Below, in pieces: positions 38,318 through 45,894 of a stretch of 64,000 nucleotides of DNA (the stretch's first letter is position 1; each line of letters starts with the position of its first letter). Below the pieces are notes generated by a model, which saw nothing but the letters and a program-made list of their open reading frames with translations, made no database searches and was not told where the DNA came from. This stretch comes from Fuscibacter oryzae. Its GTDB lineage: Bacteria > Pseudomonadota > Alphaproteobacteria > Rhodobacterales > Rhodobacteraceae. The translations under genes and the position numbers were made by a program. The stretch lies in the NCBI RefSeq assembly GCF_016765795.1, contig NZ_JAESVP010000006.1, forward strand, positions 124,001 through 188,000. Reading direction: 5' to 3'.

Positions 38318-39170
38318 GAACTCCCCGTTCCCGTATCCGGCGCAGCTTTTGCCGCTCGGCGTCCACGGCGGCACCAAGAAGAACGGCATAGGCCGTAAGG
38401 TACAGCCAGATCATCGTGACCGCCACCGCCCCGATGGAGCCGTATACCCGGTTATAGCTGTTGAAATTCGCGAGGTAGAGCATGAAGCCCCGCGTCACCA
38501 GCCCCCACAGGATAACGGCAACCAGCAGGCCCCAGGAAAACAAGGGCGGCGCGCTGGGCCCGTGATTGGGGCCAAGACGAAACGCAAGACCCACGGCCAG
38601 AACGGCAAACAGCAAGGCAAGGCCAAGGTTCGTGGTGCTGGTCAGGCCCGCCCAATCCATCCATTCGGGCAAAGAGGTTGCGAGCAGGGGCATGACGACG
38701 GCCATGACCATGGCCGCAAGAACCAGACCGATCAGCACGAAGGTCAGAAAGATCGCCCGCAGTTGATGGCGGTGCCCGGCACGGTTAGGGCGCTGATGAA
38801 TCGCGTTCAACCCCCGGATCAGGGCCGCCGCCCCTGCACGCGCCGACCATAGGGCCAGCATCAGCGACAGGAAGGCGGTCAGCCCGAAATGGGACGAGCC
38901 GAGGGATAGAAGCTGATCGACCTGGGCCGAGATCAGGTTGAAGAAATCTACCGGAACCAGCGGACGTATCAGCTCCAACTCTTGCCGGATCACGGCGGGG
39001 TTGGAGACGAAGCTCCACATCGAAATCACGGCGGCGGCGGCGGGAAAGATGGCGAGGAAGGCGTAAAAGGCCACCCCGGCGGCGATCAGGTCAATCTCGG
39101 CATGGTCGATCCGGCGATAAAAGCGCCAAAAGGCCGCGACCAGATCGGGGTGAAGAAAAGACAGCCGCAT
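38307..39170 (-). CDS. YihY/BrkB-family inner-membrane protein
   Basis: A 287-residue protein with about six membrane helices, of the YihY/UPF0761 family (once called BrkB or ribonuclease BN by mistake). LIAAGVAFYAFLAIFPAAAAV and the late YGSIGAVAVTMIWLYLTAYAVLLGA are diagnostic. The physiological role is unknown. The start at 39170 gives a family-like N-terminus but lacks a clear ribosome site; the frame is open 35 codons further upstream. It is downstream of the marR-like gene on the same strand. Confidence 0.88.
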   Translation of the reverse strand: MRLSFLHPDLVAAFWRFYRRIDHAEIDLIAAGVAFYAFLAIFPAAAAVISMWSFVSNPAVIRQELELIRPLVPVDFFNLISAQVDQLLSLGSSHFGLTAFLSLMLALWSARAGAAALIRGLNAIHQRPNRAGHRHQLRAIFLTFVLIGLVLAAMVMAVVMPLLATSLPEWMDWAGLTSTTNLGLALLFAVLAVGLAFRLGPNHGPSAPPLFSWGLLVAVILWGLVTRGFMLYLANFNSYNRVYGSIGAVAVTMIWLYLTAYAVLLGAAVDAERQKLRRIRERGVPTE

Positions 39171-39316
39171 AGCGGCAGGATGGGCGAGGATGGGGGCGTC
39201 GGCAAGGGGAATTACGCGGTGAAAATCCTGGGATATGTATGCTGGATCAATGCGTTGGATATTCTTGGTAACCAATTGTAAACGGTGGGGTTTCGGAATG
39301 CGGTGCTTGTTTTGGC

Positions 39317-39760
39317 CTAACCCTCGCCTTCCATCTTCAGCCGCAACTCTCGCAGCACCGGCAGCAACGCACGGACCTTTTCAGAGCCGAGCGCTTGCAC
39401 CACATCGCCGATCATCGGAACAACCGAAGCCACGGCGGCATCGCGGGCGGCGCGGCCTGCCGGGGAAATTGCCACGAATTTTTGCCGGGCATCGTCCCAA
39501 TCGGGGCGGATGTGAATGTGGCCAGCCCATTCCAGACGGCTGAGGGTATTGGTCATCGCGCCGCGCGTGACGTGAAAGGCGCGGGCAAGCTGGGCCGGGG
39601 TGCGTTCGTCGCTGATCCGCGCCAGATGGTTCAGCACGGAAAAATGCGAAAGCTCCATCCCTTTGGGCAGCGCCTTTGATATGCGATTGCGGGCAAGCTG
39701 ATCGGCCATGAACAGCTCGCCAAAGAGGGCAACGGCAAGGTCATCGACGCGCTCTGTCAT
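39317..39760 (-). CDS. MarR-family transcriptional regulator
   Basis: A 147-residue winged-helix dimeric repressor of the MarR family. The DNA-binding part (about 35-105) includes LSHFSVLNHLARISDERTP, LARAFHVTRGAMTNTLSRLE and the wing WDDARQKFVAISPAG. Its ATG overlaps the stop of the nitrilase-like gene (ATGA). The ligand and targets are not evident; autoregulation is common for the family. Confidence 0.9.
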   Translation of the reverse strand: MTERVDDLAVALFGELFMADQLARNRISKALPKGMELSHFSVLNHLARISDERTPAQLARAFHVTRGAMTNTLSRLEWAGHIHIRPDWDDARQKFVAISPAGRAARDAAVASVVPMIGDVVQALGSEKVRALLPVLRELRLKMEGEG

Positions 39761-40590
39761 GGGCCGTCAAACGCCCGATCATGGTGGATGGAGGGCACAC
39801 GGGCGCGGGCCCTTTCGACCAGCGACAGGTCAAGATCGACAAAGGTCACGCCAGGCTCGGTTCCGCCATCTGCCAGCACCTCTCCCCACGGGGCGATGAC
39901 CAGCGAGTGGCCATAGGTGCGGCGCTTGCCCGGGCCATGCGCCTCGGCATGTTGGCCGGTCTGGGCAGGGGCCAGCATGAAGCAGCCGGTTTCAATGGCG
40001 CGGGCGCGCAGCAGCACATGCCAATGCGCCGCGCCGGTAGTGTCGTTGAAGGCGGCGGGAATGGTCAGGATCTGCGCACCCGCCTTGGCCAGGCGGCGAA
40101 ACAGGCGCGGAAAGCGCAGATCGTAGCACACCGCCATGCCGATCTTGGCAAAGGGCGTTTCGGCCAGAACGGCATGGGCGCCGGGGCGATAGGCGGCGCT
40201 TTCGCGGTAAACCTCGGTCTCGCTGACGTTCACGTCGAACATATGGATCTTGTCATAACGTGCGGCCAGCGAGCCATCGGGCGCGACAAGGATCGAGCGG
40301 TTGGCAAAGCGGCCATCGGCATCATGCGTCTTGACGCCCAGCGACCCGATCAGCAGCCACAGGCCATGCTGCTGCGCCGCTGCCCGCAGGGCCGCAAGGG
40401 TGGGGTCGTCTTCCTCATGCCACAGCACGGCGCGCTGATGGTCGCGGTTCGACGACAGGATGTTGGTGCATTCCGGGGTCAGCACGAACTGCGCCCCACC
40501 CCGCGCGGCCTGGGCCACAAGATCCAGCGTGGTGGCAAGGTTTGCCACCGGATCGTCGGACACATTTAGCTGAAGCAGGGCGACGCGCAT
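39757..40590 (-). CDS. Carbon-nitrogen hydrolase, Nit1/Nit2-type
   Basis: A 277-residue nitrilase-superfamily amidase with the Glu-Lys-Cys triad: FVLTPECTN (Glu near residue 41), YDKIHMFDVN (Lys near 110) and MAVCYDLRFPRLFR (Cys near 146). The FDVNVSETEVYRES segment places it with the Nit group, whose members remove deaminated glutathione or omega-amides. A glutaredoxin gene directly upstream fits a link to glutathione repair; that is an inference. The ATG at 40590 is one base past the grxC stop. Confidence 0.88.
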   Translation of the reverse strand: MRVALLQLNVSDDPVANLATTLDLVAQAARGGAQFVLTPECTNILSSNRDHQRAVLWHEEDDPTLAALRAAAQQHGLWLLIGSLGVKTHDADGRFANRSILVAPDGSLAARYDKIHMFDVNVSETEVYRESAAYRPGAHAVLAETPFAKIGMAVCYDLRFPRLFRRLAKAGAQILTIPAAFNDTTGAAHWHVLLRARAIETGCFMLAPAQTGQHAEAHGPGKRRTYGHSLVIAPWGEVLADGGTEPGVTFVDLDLSLVERARARVPSIHHDRAFDGP

Positions 40591-40591
40591 G

Positions 40592-40846
40592 TCAGGCCAG
40601 CATCGGATCAAGTTTGCCCTGATGGTCAAGCAGGTGGATGTCGTCGCTGCCGCCGACAGGCGTGCCGTCGATGAAAATCTGCGGGACCGAGCGGCGGCCC
40701 CGCGCGCGTTCGGTCATCGCCACCCGCAGCGCCGGATCGCGCGACACGTCGATTTCGGTAAAAGCGATGCCCTTTTTCGTCAACAGCCGCTTGGCGGCCA
40801 GACAATAGGGGCAGGTGGGGGTGGTATAAATCTCGACCGTCTTCAT
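40592..40846 (-). CDS. grxC: Glutaredoxin 3
   Basis: An 84-residue dithiol glutaredoxin with active site C12-P-Y-C15 and the glutathione-binding VPQIFIDGTPVGGSDDIHLLD segment. It reduces protein disulfides and mixed disulfides using glutathione in the cytoplasm. It is placed between comF and the nitrilase-like gene in a compact minus-strand run. Confidence 0.96.
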   Translation of the reverse strand: MKTVEIYTTPTCPYCLAAKRLLTKKGIAFTEIDVSRDPALRVAMTERARGRRSVPQIFIDGTPVGGSDDIHLLDHQGKLDPMLA

Positions 40847-40891
40847 GGAATGCCTTTCGCACAGGCCCGCTTTGCGCGGAACTATAGGGAT

Positions 40892-41629
40892 TTAAGCATC
40901 CTTCGCAACGCGTGCCAGCACCAGAACCGAAACCTGTGTTGCACCGCCTGCAAGGCAGGCCTCGGCTGCGGCGGCAAGGGTGGCGCCAGAGGTCATCACA
41001 TCATCAACCAGCAGGATATGGCGGCCTTTCGCACGCGCGGCGCGGCGCGGGTGCAGGGTCAGGGCGCCTGCCATGTTGGCAAAGCGCATCTGCCGGTCGC
41101 GTCCCTCCTGACTCGGCGTGGGGCGGGGGCGGAGGAGGAGGTCGGGGCAATGGTCCAGCCCGGCGGCGCGGGCGATGCGGGCCGACAGCAGGGCCGACTG
41201 GTTATAGCGCCGTTTGAACAGGCGCAGGCGGTGCAGCGGAACGGGGGCCACCAGCATTCCGGGTTCCAGGATCGGGGCTGCCGCACGCAGCATCCAGCCG
41301 GCAGCAGGGCGCGCAAGGTCAAGCCGGTCGCCATGTTTCAGCGCCAGCACCATCTGTCGGGCCTTGTCCTGATAGATCAGCGCGGCGCGGCCGCGGCCCC
41401 AGGGGCGGGCCGTGGTCAGGCAATCGTCGCAATGGGCCGGATGACCCGAATCATCACCCTGCAGGGGGATGCCGCAGCGGTCGCAAACCAGCCCCGAAAC
41501 GAACGGTGTTTCCCGCCAACAGGCACCGCACAGCCCGAAATCGGTGGTGACCAGCGCATCGCAGGTCAGGCATTGCGGTGGATAGACCAGGTGCAGCGCC
41601 GCCCGCCATGCGCCTGCTTGCAATCCCAT
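40892..41629 (-). CDS. comF: ComF-family phosphoribosyltransferase-like protein
   Basis: A 245-residue ComF protein. The N-terminal zinc region has CLTCD, CGACW, CDRCG and CDDC pairs (residues about 20-65). The C-terminal PRTase-like domain has the PRPP loop ILLVDDVMTSGATLAAAAEA. ComF is needed for DNA uptake in competent species; in alphaproteobacteria the role is not established. It is divergent from the methyltransferase-like gene with only 11 bases between start codons. Confidence 0.92.
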   Translation of the reverse strand: MGLQAGAWRAALHLVYPPQCLTCDALVTTDFGLCGACWRETPFVSGLVCDRCGIPLQGDDSGHPAHCDDCLTTARPWGRGRAALIYQDKARQMVLALKHGDRLDLARPAAGWMLRAAAPILEPGMLVAPVPLHRLRLFKRRYNQSALLSARIARAAGLDHCPDLLLRPRPTPSQEGRDRQMRFANMAGALTLHPRRAARAKGRHILLVDDVMTSGATLAAAAEACLAGGATQVSVLVLARVAKDA

Positions 41630-41640
41630 CGCCGCCTCCT

Positions 41641-42453
41641 ATGGTCCGGCGCATGACACCGCTGACCGATCTTGCCGCCCTGATGCGCCACCGCGCCCGC
41701 GCCACCGAATTCTTCCTGCACGAAGAGGTGGTGGCCGAGGTTCAGGAGAGACTCAGTGAGGTTAACAGACCCTTTACCGATGCGGTGGTGGTGACACCTT
41801 TTCCCCATCTGTGGGCTGGATGGCGCACAGTGGCCGAGGCCGAGGTGCTGTCGATAGCCGAGGGATCGCAAGATCTGGTGGTGCATGGGCTGTGCCTGCA
41901 CTGGGCGAATGACCCGGTGGGACAGTTGGTGCAATGCCGTCGGGCGCTGCGGCCTGACGGGCTGATGCTTGCGTTTCTGTTCGGCGGCCAGACCCTGCAC
42001 GAATTGCGCGCCTGTCTGGCCGAGGCCGAGGCCGAGGTGACGGGCGGTCTGTCGCCCCGCGTGCTGCCGATGGGTGAGATACGCGATCTGGGGGGGCTTT
42101 TGGGCAGGGCAGGCTTTGCACTGCCTGTCGCGGACAGCTTTACCAAGACGGTGCGCTATGCCGATGCCTTTCGCCTGATGGCGGATTTGCGTGCCATGGG
42201 CGAGGGCAATGCGCTGGCGGGCCGCTTGCGCCATGTGACGCGGCGAGGGGTACTGGTGCGGGCGGCCGAGATCTATCAGCAGCGATTCGCGGGCGAGGAC
42301 GGCCGCATTCCCGCGACGTTCGAGATTATCGCGCTGACCGGCTGGGCCCCGGATGAGGGCCAGCAGAAACCCTTGCGCCCCGGTTCGGCAGCGGCCCGTC
42401 TTGCCGAGGCGCTGAATGCGGCGGAACCACCCCTGCCGCGCGAGGGTGGTTGA
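41641..42453 (+). CDS. Methyltransferase-like protein (BioC/NDUFAF5 type) with altered SAM motif I
   Basis: A 270-residue protein whose middle and C-terminal parts resemble the BioC/NDUFAF5 class of SAM methyltransferases: GSQDLVVHGLCLHWANDPVG, RRALRPDGLMLAFLFGGQTLHELR, and LLGRAGFALPVADS. The usual glycine-rich motif I (near residue 45-55) is replaced by FTDAVVVTPFPHLWAGW, so SAM binding may be weak or lost. Two starts are possible (41641 and 41653); neither has a good ribosome site. The mitochondrial relative NDUFAF5 modifies a complex I subunit, but that role is not shown here. hemH follows 50 bases later. Confidence 0.75.
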   Translation: MVRRMTPLTDLAALMRHRARATEFFLHEEVVAEVQERLSEVNRPFTDAVVVTPFPHLWAGWRTVAEAEVLSIAEGSQDLVVHGLCLHWANDPVGQLVQCRRALRPDGLMLAFLFGGQTLHELRACLAEAEAEVTGGLSPRVLPMGEIRDLGGLLGRAGFALPVADSFTKTVRYADAFRLMADLRAMGEGNALAGRLRHVTRRGVLVRAAEIYQQRFAGEDGRIPATFEIIALTGWAPDEGQQKPLRPGSAAARLAEALNAAEPPLPREGG

Positions 42454-42503
42454 CCGTCGCCACCCGCGCGCTATCTGGGATCGGCGAGCAGAGGAGCAAG
42501 CGG

Positions 42504-43562
42504 ATGACCGATGTGACCCCAGGAACCGGACGGCTGGCCCATGCCACGCCCGCCCACCCCAAGGTAAAGGCGGCAAAGGTCGGCGTTCTGCTGGCCAACC
42601 TGGGCACGCCCGACAGTTATGACTATTGGCCGATGCGGAGGTATCTGAGCGAGTTCCTGTCGGACAAGCGGGTGATCGATATTCCGAACTGGAAATGGCA
42701 GCCGCTGTTGCAACTGATCATCCTGACCAAGCGGCCCTTCACCAGCGGCGCGAATTACAAGCTGATCTGGAATCACGACAAGGGTGAAAGCCCGCTGATG
42801 ACCATTACCAAGGACCAGACGGCGGCGATCGCAGCGCGGATGGCCGAAGCGCATGGCGATGGCGTGATGGTTGATTTCTGCATGCGCTATGGCAACCCGT
42901 CAACCGCATCGAAGGTGCGGGCCATGGTCGAGGCGGGGTGCGAGAAGATTTTGTTCTTCCCGCTCTACCCCCAGTATGCAGGTGCCACCTCTGCCACGGC
43001 GAATGATGCGTTCTTTGCCGCGCTTGCCCGCGAAAAACGCCAGCCTGCCGCCCGCACGGTGCCGGAATATTTTGACAGCCCGCTGTATATCGAAGCATTG
43101 GCGCAATCGGTTGAGCGCGCTTATGCGGGCCTGGCCCACCGCCCAGACCATTTGATTGCCAGCTATCACGGGATGCCACAACGCTATCTGATGGAGGGCG
43201 ACCCCTATCACTGCCAGTGCCAAAAGACCTCTCGTCTGCTGCGCGAGCGGCTGGGCTGGGACAAGGGCGAGATTCTGACGACCTTTCAATCGGTCTTTGG
43301 CCGCGAGGAATGGCTGCGCCCCTATACGGTGCAGCATGTGGCTGAACTCGCAAAACAGGGAAAGAAGCGAATCGCAGTGATGGCCCCGGCTTTCTCGGCC
43401 GATTGCATCGAGACGCTGGAAGAGATCAACGGCGAGATCCGCGAAAGCTTCCTGCACGCAGGTGGAGAGGAGTTTACCTACATCCCCTGCCTGAATGATC
43501 AGCCTGCGCATATAGACGCACTATGCGCGGTAATTGCGCAGAACCTTCAGGGCTGGATGTAA
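42504..43562 (+). CDS. hemH: Ferrochelatase
   Basis: A 352-residue ferrochelatase that inserts ferrous iron into protoporphyrin IX, the last step of protoheme synthesis. The catalytic His is in ASYHGMPQRYL (about residue 219); FQSVFGREEWLRPYT and PAFSADCIETLEEI (catalytic Glu) are conserved. The ATG at 42504 has GAGGAG eight bases upstream; a longer frame from 42450 overlaps the preceding gene. It is followed by a strong terminator shared with the small-protein cluster. Confidence 0.96.
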   Translation: MTDVTPGTGRLAHATPAHPKVKAAKVGVLLANLGTPDSYDYWPMRRYLSEFLSDKRVIDIPNWKWQPLLQLIILTKRPFTSGANYKLIWNHDKGESPLMTITKDQTAAIAARMAEAHGDGVMVDFCMRYGNPSTASKVRAMVEAGCEKILFFPLYPQYAGATSATANDAFFAALAREKRQPAARTVPEYFDSPLYIEALAQSVERAYAGLAHRPDHLIASYHGMPQRYLMEGDPYHCQCQKTSRLLRERLGWDKGEILTTFQSVFGREEWLRPYTVQHVAELAKQGKKRIAVMAPAFSADCIETLEEINGEIRESFLHAGGEEFTYIPCLNDQPAHIDALCAVIAQNLQGWM

Positions 43563-43563
43563 A

Positions 43564-43586
43564 AAAGGGGGCCAAAGGCCCCCTTT
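43564..43586. terminator. Bidirectional terminator between hemH and the small-protein cluster
   Basis: AAAGGGGGCC and GGCCCCCTTT pair perfectly around AAA. On the minus strand a run of T follows directly, making it a strong terminator for the five-gene cluster; on the plus strand it ends hemH less strongly. Confidence 0.88.
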
Positions 43587-43587
43587 C

Positions 43588-43788
43588 TCAATCTATCGGA
43601 TCACTGCCGTTGGAGGCAATTGCTGCGGCCACCACGATCAGCAACAGCAGCGGAATCAGGATGCCGCCTGAGGACGAGGTGGTCTTTGCGGCCACGACTT
43701 CGGGTTCCATCACGGGCTCAACCACACCGCCCGCAAATGCGGTGGTGGAGGCCAGTGACAGCGCGGTGGCAAGAGCGATCTTTTTCAT
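43588..43788 (-). CDS. Small signal-peptide/one-helix membrane protein, paralogue 1
   Basis: A 66-residue member of a six-copy family. It has a signal peptide (KKIALATALSLASTTAFA, cleavage before GGVVEP), a short acidic segment EPVMEPEVVAAKT, a Ser/Gly linker, then one hydrophobic helix ILIPLLLLIVVAAAIAS and a tail NGSDPID. The ATG at 43788 is used; an adjacent GTG could also serve. It is the promoter-distal gene of the five-gene cluster and the most diverged in its tail. No described family is recognised. Confidence 0.8.
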   Translation of the reverse strand: MKKIALATALSLASTTAFAGGVVEPVMEPEVVAAKTTSSSGGILIPLLLLIVVAAAIASNGSDPID

Positions 43789-43806
43789 CACGAACTTCCC
43801 TTTGAA

Positions 43807-44019
43807 TCAGCCGCCGGTGGGAACGGAGTCGTTGCCGCCCGACGAGGCGATAGCCGCAGCCACCACGATCAGCAACAGTAGCGGAATCAGGATGCCGCCT
43901 GAGGAGGAGGAGGTCTTTGCGGCCACGACCTCGGGTTCCATCACGGGCTCAACCACGCCGCCTGCGAATGCGGACGTGGCGGCCAGCGACAGGGCGGTTG
44001 CGAGTGCGATCTTTTTCAT
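43807..44019 (-). CDS. Small signal-peptide/one-helix membrane protein, paralogue 2
   Basis: A 70-residue copy, almost identical to paralogue 3 apart from EPVMEP in place of EPAMEP and the tail GGNDSVPTGG. It has the same signal peptide (cut after AFA), acidic stretch, SSSSGG linker and ILIPLLLLIVVAAAIAS helix. GGGAAGG lies upstream of the ATG at 44019. The expected mature protein is about 50 residues, anchored by its helix with the N-terminus in the periplasm. Confidence 0.8.
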   Translation of the reverse strand: MKKIALATALSLAATSAFAGGVVEPVMEPEVVAAKTSSSSGGILIPLLLLIVVAAAIASSGGNDSVPTGG

Positions 44020-44035
44020 AACGCCTTCCCTTTTA

Positions 44036-44239
44036 TCAGGTGGGGGTATCGCTGCCGCCCGACGAGGCGATGGCAGCGGCGACGACGATCAGAAGCAGCA
44101 GCGGAATCAGGATGCCGCCCGAGGAGGAGGAGGTCTTTGCAGCCACGACTTCGGGTTCCATCGCGGGTTCAACCACGCCACCGGCGAAGGCGGAGGTTGC
44201 AGCCAGCGACAGGGCGGTTGCGAGTGCGATCTTTTTCAT
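44036..44239 (-). CDS. Small signal-peptide/one-helix membrane protein, paralogue 3
   Basis: A 67-residue copy with the family layout. It has EPAMEPEVV in the acidic segment and tail GGSDTPT. The start is ATG 44239; a TTG codon just before it is unlikely to be used. The ribosome site is GGGAAAG. It is the middle gene of the array. Confidence 0.8.
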   Translation of the reverse strand: MKKIALATALSLAATSAFAGGVVEPAMEPEVVAAKTSSSSGGILIPLLLLIVVAAAIASSGGSDTPT

Positions 44240-44254
44240 CAAAGCTTTCCCTTG

Positions 44255-44458
44255 TTAACCGCGAACGTCGCTGCCGCCCGACGAGGCGATAGCGGCGGCG
44301 ACGACGATGAGCAGCAGGAGCGGAATCAGGATGCCGCCCGAGGACGAGGTGGTCTTTGCGGCCACGACTTCGGGTTCCATCGTGGGTTCAACCACGCCAC
44401 CGGCGAAGGCGGAGGTTGCAGCCAGCGACAGGGCGGTTGCGAGTGCGATCTTTTTCAT
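44255..44458 (-). CDS. Small signal-peptide/one-helix membrane protein, paralogue 4
   Basis: A 67-residue copy with EPTMEPEVV and tail GGSDVRG, the only tail here with an arginine. Two ATGs are possible (44464 and 44458); the AGAGAG ribosome site is correctly spaced only for 44458, which also gives the family-standard MKKIALAT beginning. It follows paralogue 5 by 16 bases. Confidence 0.8.
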   Translation of the reverse strand: MKKIALATALSLAATSAFAGGVVEPTMEPEVVAAKTTSSSGGILIPLLLLIVVAAAIASSGGSDVRG

Positions 44459-44474
44459 GTGCATGCTCTCTGAA

Positions 44475-44681
44475 TTACTGAGGAATCGAATCGTTGCCGC
44501 CCGACGAGGCGATGGCAGCGGCCACAACGATCAGCAGCAGCAGCGGAATCAAGATACCGCCCGAGGACGAGGTGGTCTCGGCCTTAACGACTTCTTCTTC
44601 AACGACCGGCTCGACCACGCCACCAGCGAAAGCCGTGGTGGCAGCCAGCGACAGAGCGGCAGCGAGTGCAATTTTTTTCAT
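44475..44681 (-). CDS. Small signal-peptide/one-helix membrane protein, paralogue 5 (first in cluster)
   Basis: A 68-residue copy, the promoter-proximal gene. Its acidic segment differs most from its neighbours (EPVVEEEVVKAETTSSSGG) and is closest to the separate paralogue 6 (both have KAET), suggesting that 5 and 6 are the older pair. It has a strong GGAGG site before ATG 44681. The 168 bases upstream as far as the next terminator are partly AT-rich (44760-44805) and should hold the cluster promoter. Confidence 0.82.
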   Translation of the reverse strand: MKKIALAAALSLAATTAFAGGVVEPVVEEEVVKAETTSSSGGILIPLLLLIVVAAAIASSGGNDSIPQ

Positions 44682-44849
44682 AGGAGCCTCCAGAAATTAC
44701 GACCGGGTGCAGATCCCGATGCGGCCGGAACAGCCGGCTTGCCCGGGCAGAATTGCAGACCACGGGCGTCAAATCAAATGTTGTAAAACAATAATCAAGA
44801 AAACGGGGGGGTAATGAGGCAAGATCACAACAGATATTGCCAAAAAAGA

Positions 44850-44873
44850 ACGGCAGCCCCGAAGGACTGCCGT
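44850..44873 (-). terminator. Terminator of paralogue 6
   Basis: On the minus strand ACGGCAG and CTGCCGT form a stem capped by a TTCG tetraloop, followed by TTCTTTTTT. It separates paralogue 6 from the five-gene cluster, so the cluster needs its own promoter. Confidence 0.88.
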
Positions 44874-44898
44874 CTTTTACCAGCCGAAGCTGGAAGAA

Positions 44899-45081
44899 TC
44901 AGTTCGAAGCCACAGCGGCGGCAACAACCACCAGCAGCAGCAGCGGAACCAGGATGCCGCCCGAGGACGACGAGGTCTCGGCCTTGACAACTTCCGGTTC
45001 AGCAACAGGTTCAGCAACGCCACCAGCGAAAGCGGTGGTAGCAGCCAGCGACAGAGCAGCGGCGAGCGCGATTTTTTTCAT
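44899..45081 (-). CDS. Small signal-peptide/one-helix membrane protein, paralogue 6 (separate unit)
   Basis: A 60-residue family member with AGGVAEPVAEPEVVKAET, SSSSGG and the helix ILVPLLLLVVVAAAVASN, lacking the polar tail of the others. The start at 45081 has GGAGAC upstream. It has its own terminator and so its own transcript, allowing expression different from the five-gene array. Confidence 0.82.
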   Translation of the reverse strand: MKKIALAAALSLAATTAFAGGVAEPVAEPEVVKAETSSSSGGILVPLLLLVVVAAAVASN

Positions 45082-45219
45082 GTCAGTCTCCAGATTTCTG
45101 CGGATCGACATATTAGCCAAGCCGCACGCAATGTTATCCACGTATAGGCTGTCTAGAAGCAGTTGCGGGGGGAATGCAATCGGCCCCGCATGTGCATGCC
45201 GCAGCATCGGCGCGCTGCG

Positions 45220-45822
45220 TCAAATTAGCAACACTTGTGTGCCAACCGTAGCCAGAGTGAAAAGTTCCTCAATGTGCTCATTGTAAAGCCCGACGCAACC
45301 GTTGGACGATCGCCGCCCGATCTTGCGGGTGTCATGCGTGCCGTGAATGCGGTAGGCGGGCCAGCCGAGATACAGCGCGCGCGTGCCAAGAGGGTTGTCG
45401 GGCGCGCCGCCGGGCACCATGTCGGGCCATTCGGGATTGCGTTCTTTCATCGAGGCGGTGGGTCGCCATGGCGGGTTCACCACCTTCTGGATCACCTCGG
45501 TATGGCCGCGGCGGGTCAAATCCTCACTTAGCGGCACGGACGAAGGGTAAAGGCGGTAGGTCACGCCATCCTCGCCCCAGAAATGCACCGCGCGCGAGGT
45601 CAGGTCTGCCAGAATCGCGCCGTTCTTCAGCGTCTGGAAGTGTTCCTGCCAGGTGGGCATCCGAAAGGACGAGATGTTGTTGGTCGGTCCGGTGGCGGCG
45701 GGCAGGAATTCTGTGGAATTCTCTTGCGCGCGTGCGGTTCCGGTCGCTGCCGCGGCCAGAAAACCGCCCGCCGCGGAAAGGATAAGACGGCGGTTCATGC
45801 CCCGCCCGTTCTGATTGTTCAT
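45220..45822 (-). CDS. L,D-transpeptidase (YkuD domain), paralogue A
   Basis: A 200-residue exported enzyme. The N-terminus MNRRLILSAAGGFLAAAATG resembles a signal peptide with a twin-arginine-like start. The YkuD catalytic motif is YRIHGTHDTRKIGRRSSNGCVGLYN, with the nucleophile Cys. L,D-transpeptidases make 3-3 peptidoglycan crosslinks or attach proteins to the wall. The start at 45822 has GGAGG upstream. It is about 55-60% alike to paralogue B, which lies immediately upstream on the same strand; the pair arose by tandem duplication. Confidence 0.92.
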   Translation of the reverse strand: MNNQNGRGMNRRLILSAAGGFLAAAATGTARAQENSTEFLPAATGPTNNISSFRMPTWQEHFQTLKNGAILADLTSRAVHFWGEDGVTYRLYPSSVPLSEDLTRRGHTEVIQKVVNPPWRPTASMKERNPEWPDMVPGGAPDNPLGTRALYLGWPAYRIHGTHDTRKIGRRSSNGCVGLYNEHIEELFTLATVGTQVLLI

Positions 45823-45894
45823 CTGCTGCCTCCGTTTGCTCCGGCCCAACATAGGTGTCGGATGCCGGATTTCCAGAGACACAAGCCCGTGAAA

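Larger units (their letters stand above)
43588..44681 (-). repeat. Tandem array of five paralogous small membrane-protein genes
   Basis: Five genes follow each other with 15-18 bases between them, and start codons lie 219-231 bases apart. DNA as well as protein is highly alike, most in the signal peptide and helix, least in the last few codons and in the spacers. Each copy keeps an intact frame. This indicates repeated unequal duplication with selection to keep all copies. The array runs on the minus strand from 44681 to the terminator at 43564. Confidence 0.85.

Noticed and set aside
40592-41629. comF and grxC as a competence operon
   Set aside because: ComF is the only competence-related gene here; the neighbours are redox and repair genes, so the name should not be taken as evidence of DNA uptake.
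43588-45081. CRISPR or non-coding tandem repeat
   Set aside because: The repeats are about 220 bases and each is a complete open frame with ribosome site and signal peptide; there are no short identical repeats with unique spacers.
43588-45081. PEP-CTERM, VPLPA-CTERM or GlyGly-CTERM sorting signals in the small proteins
   Set aside because: The helix follows a Ser/Gly linker, but there is no basic cluster after it, and the chains are too short to be cargo plus sorting tail.
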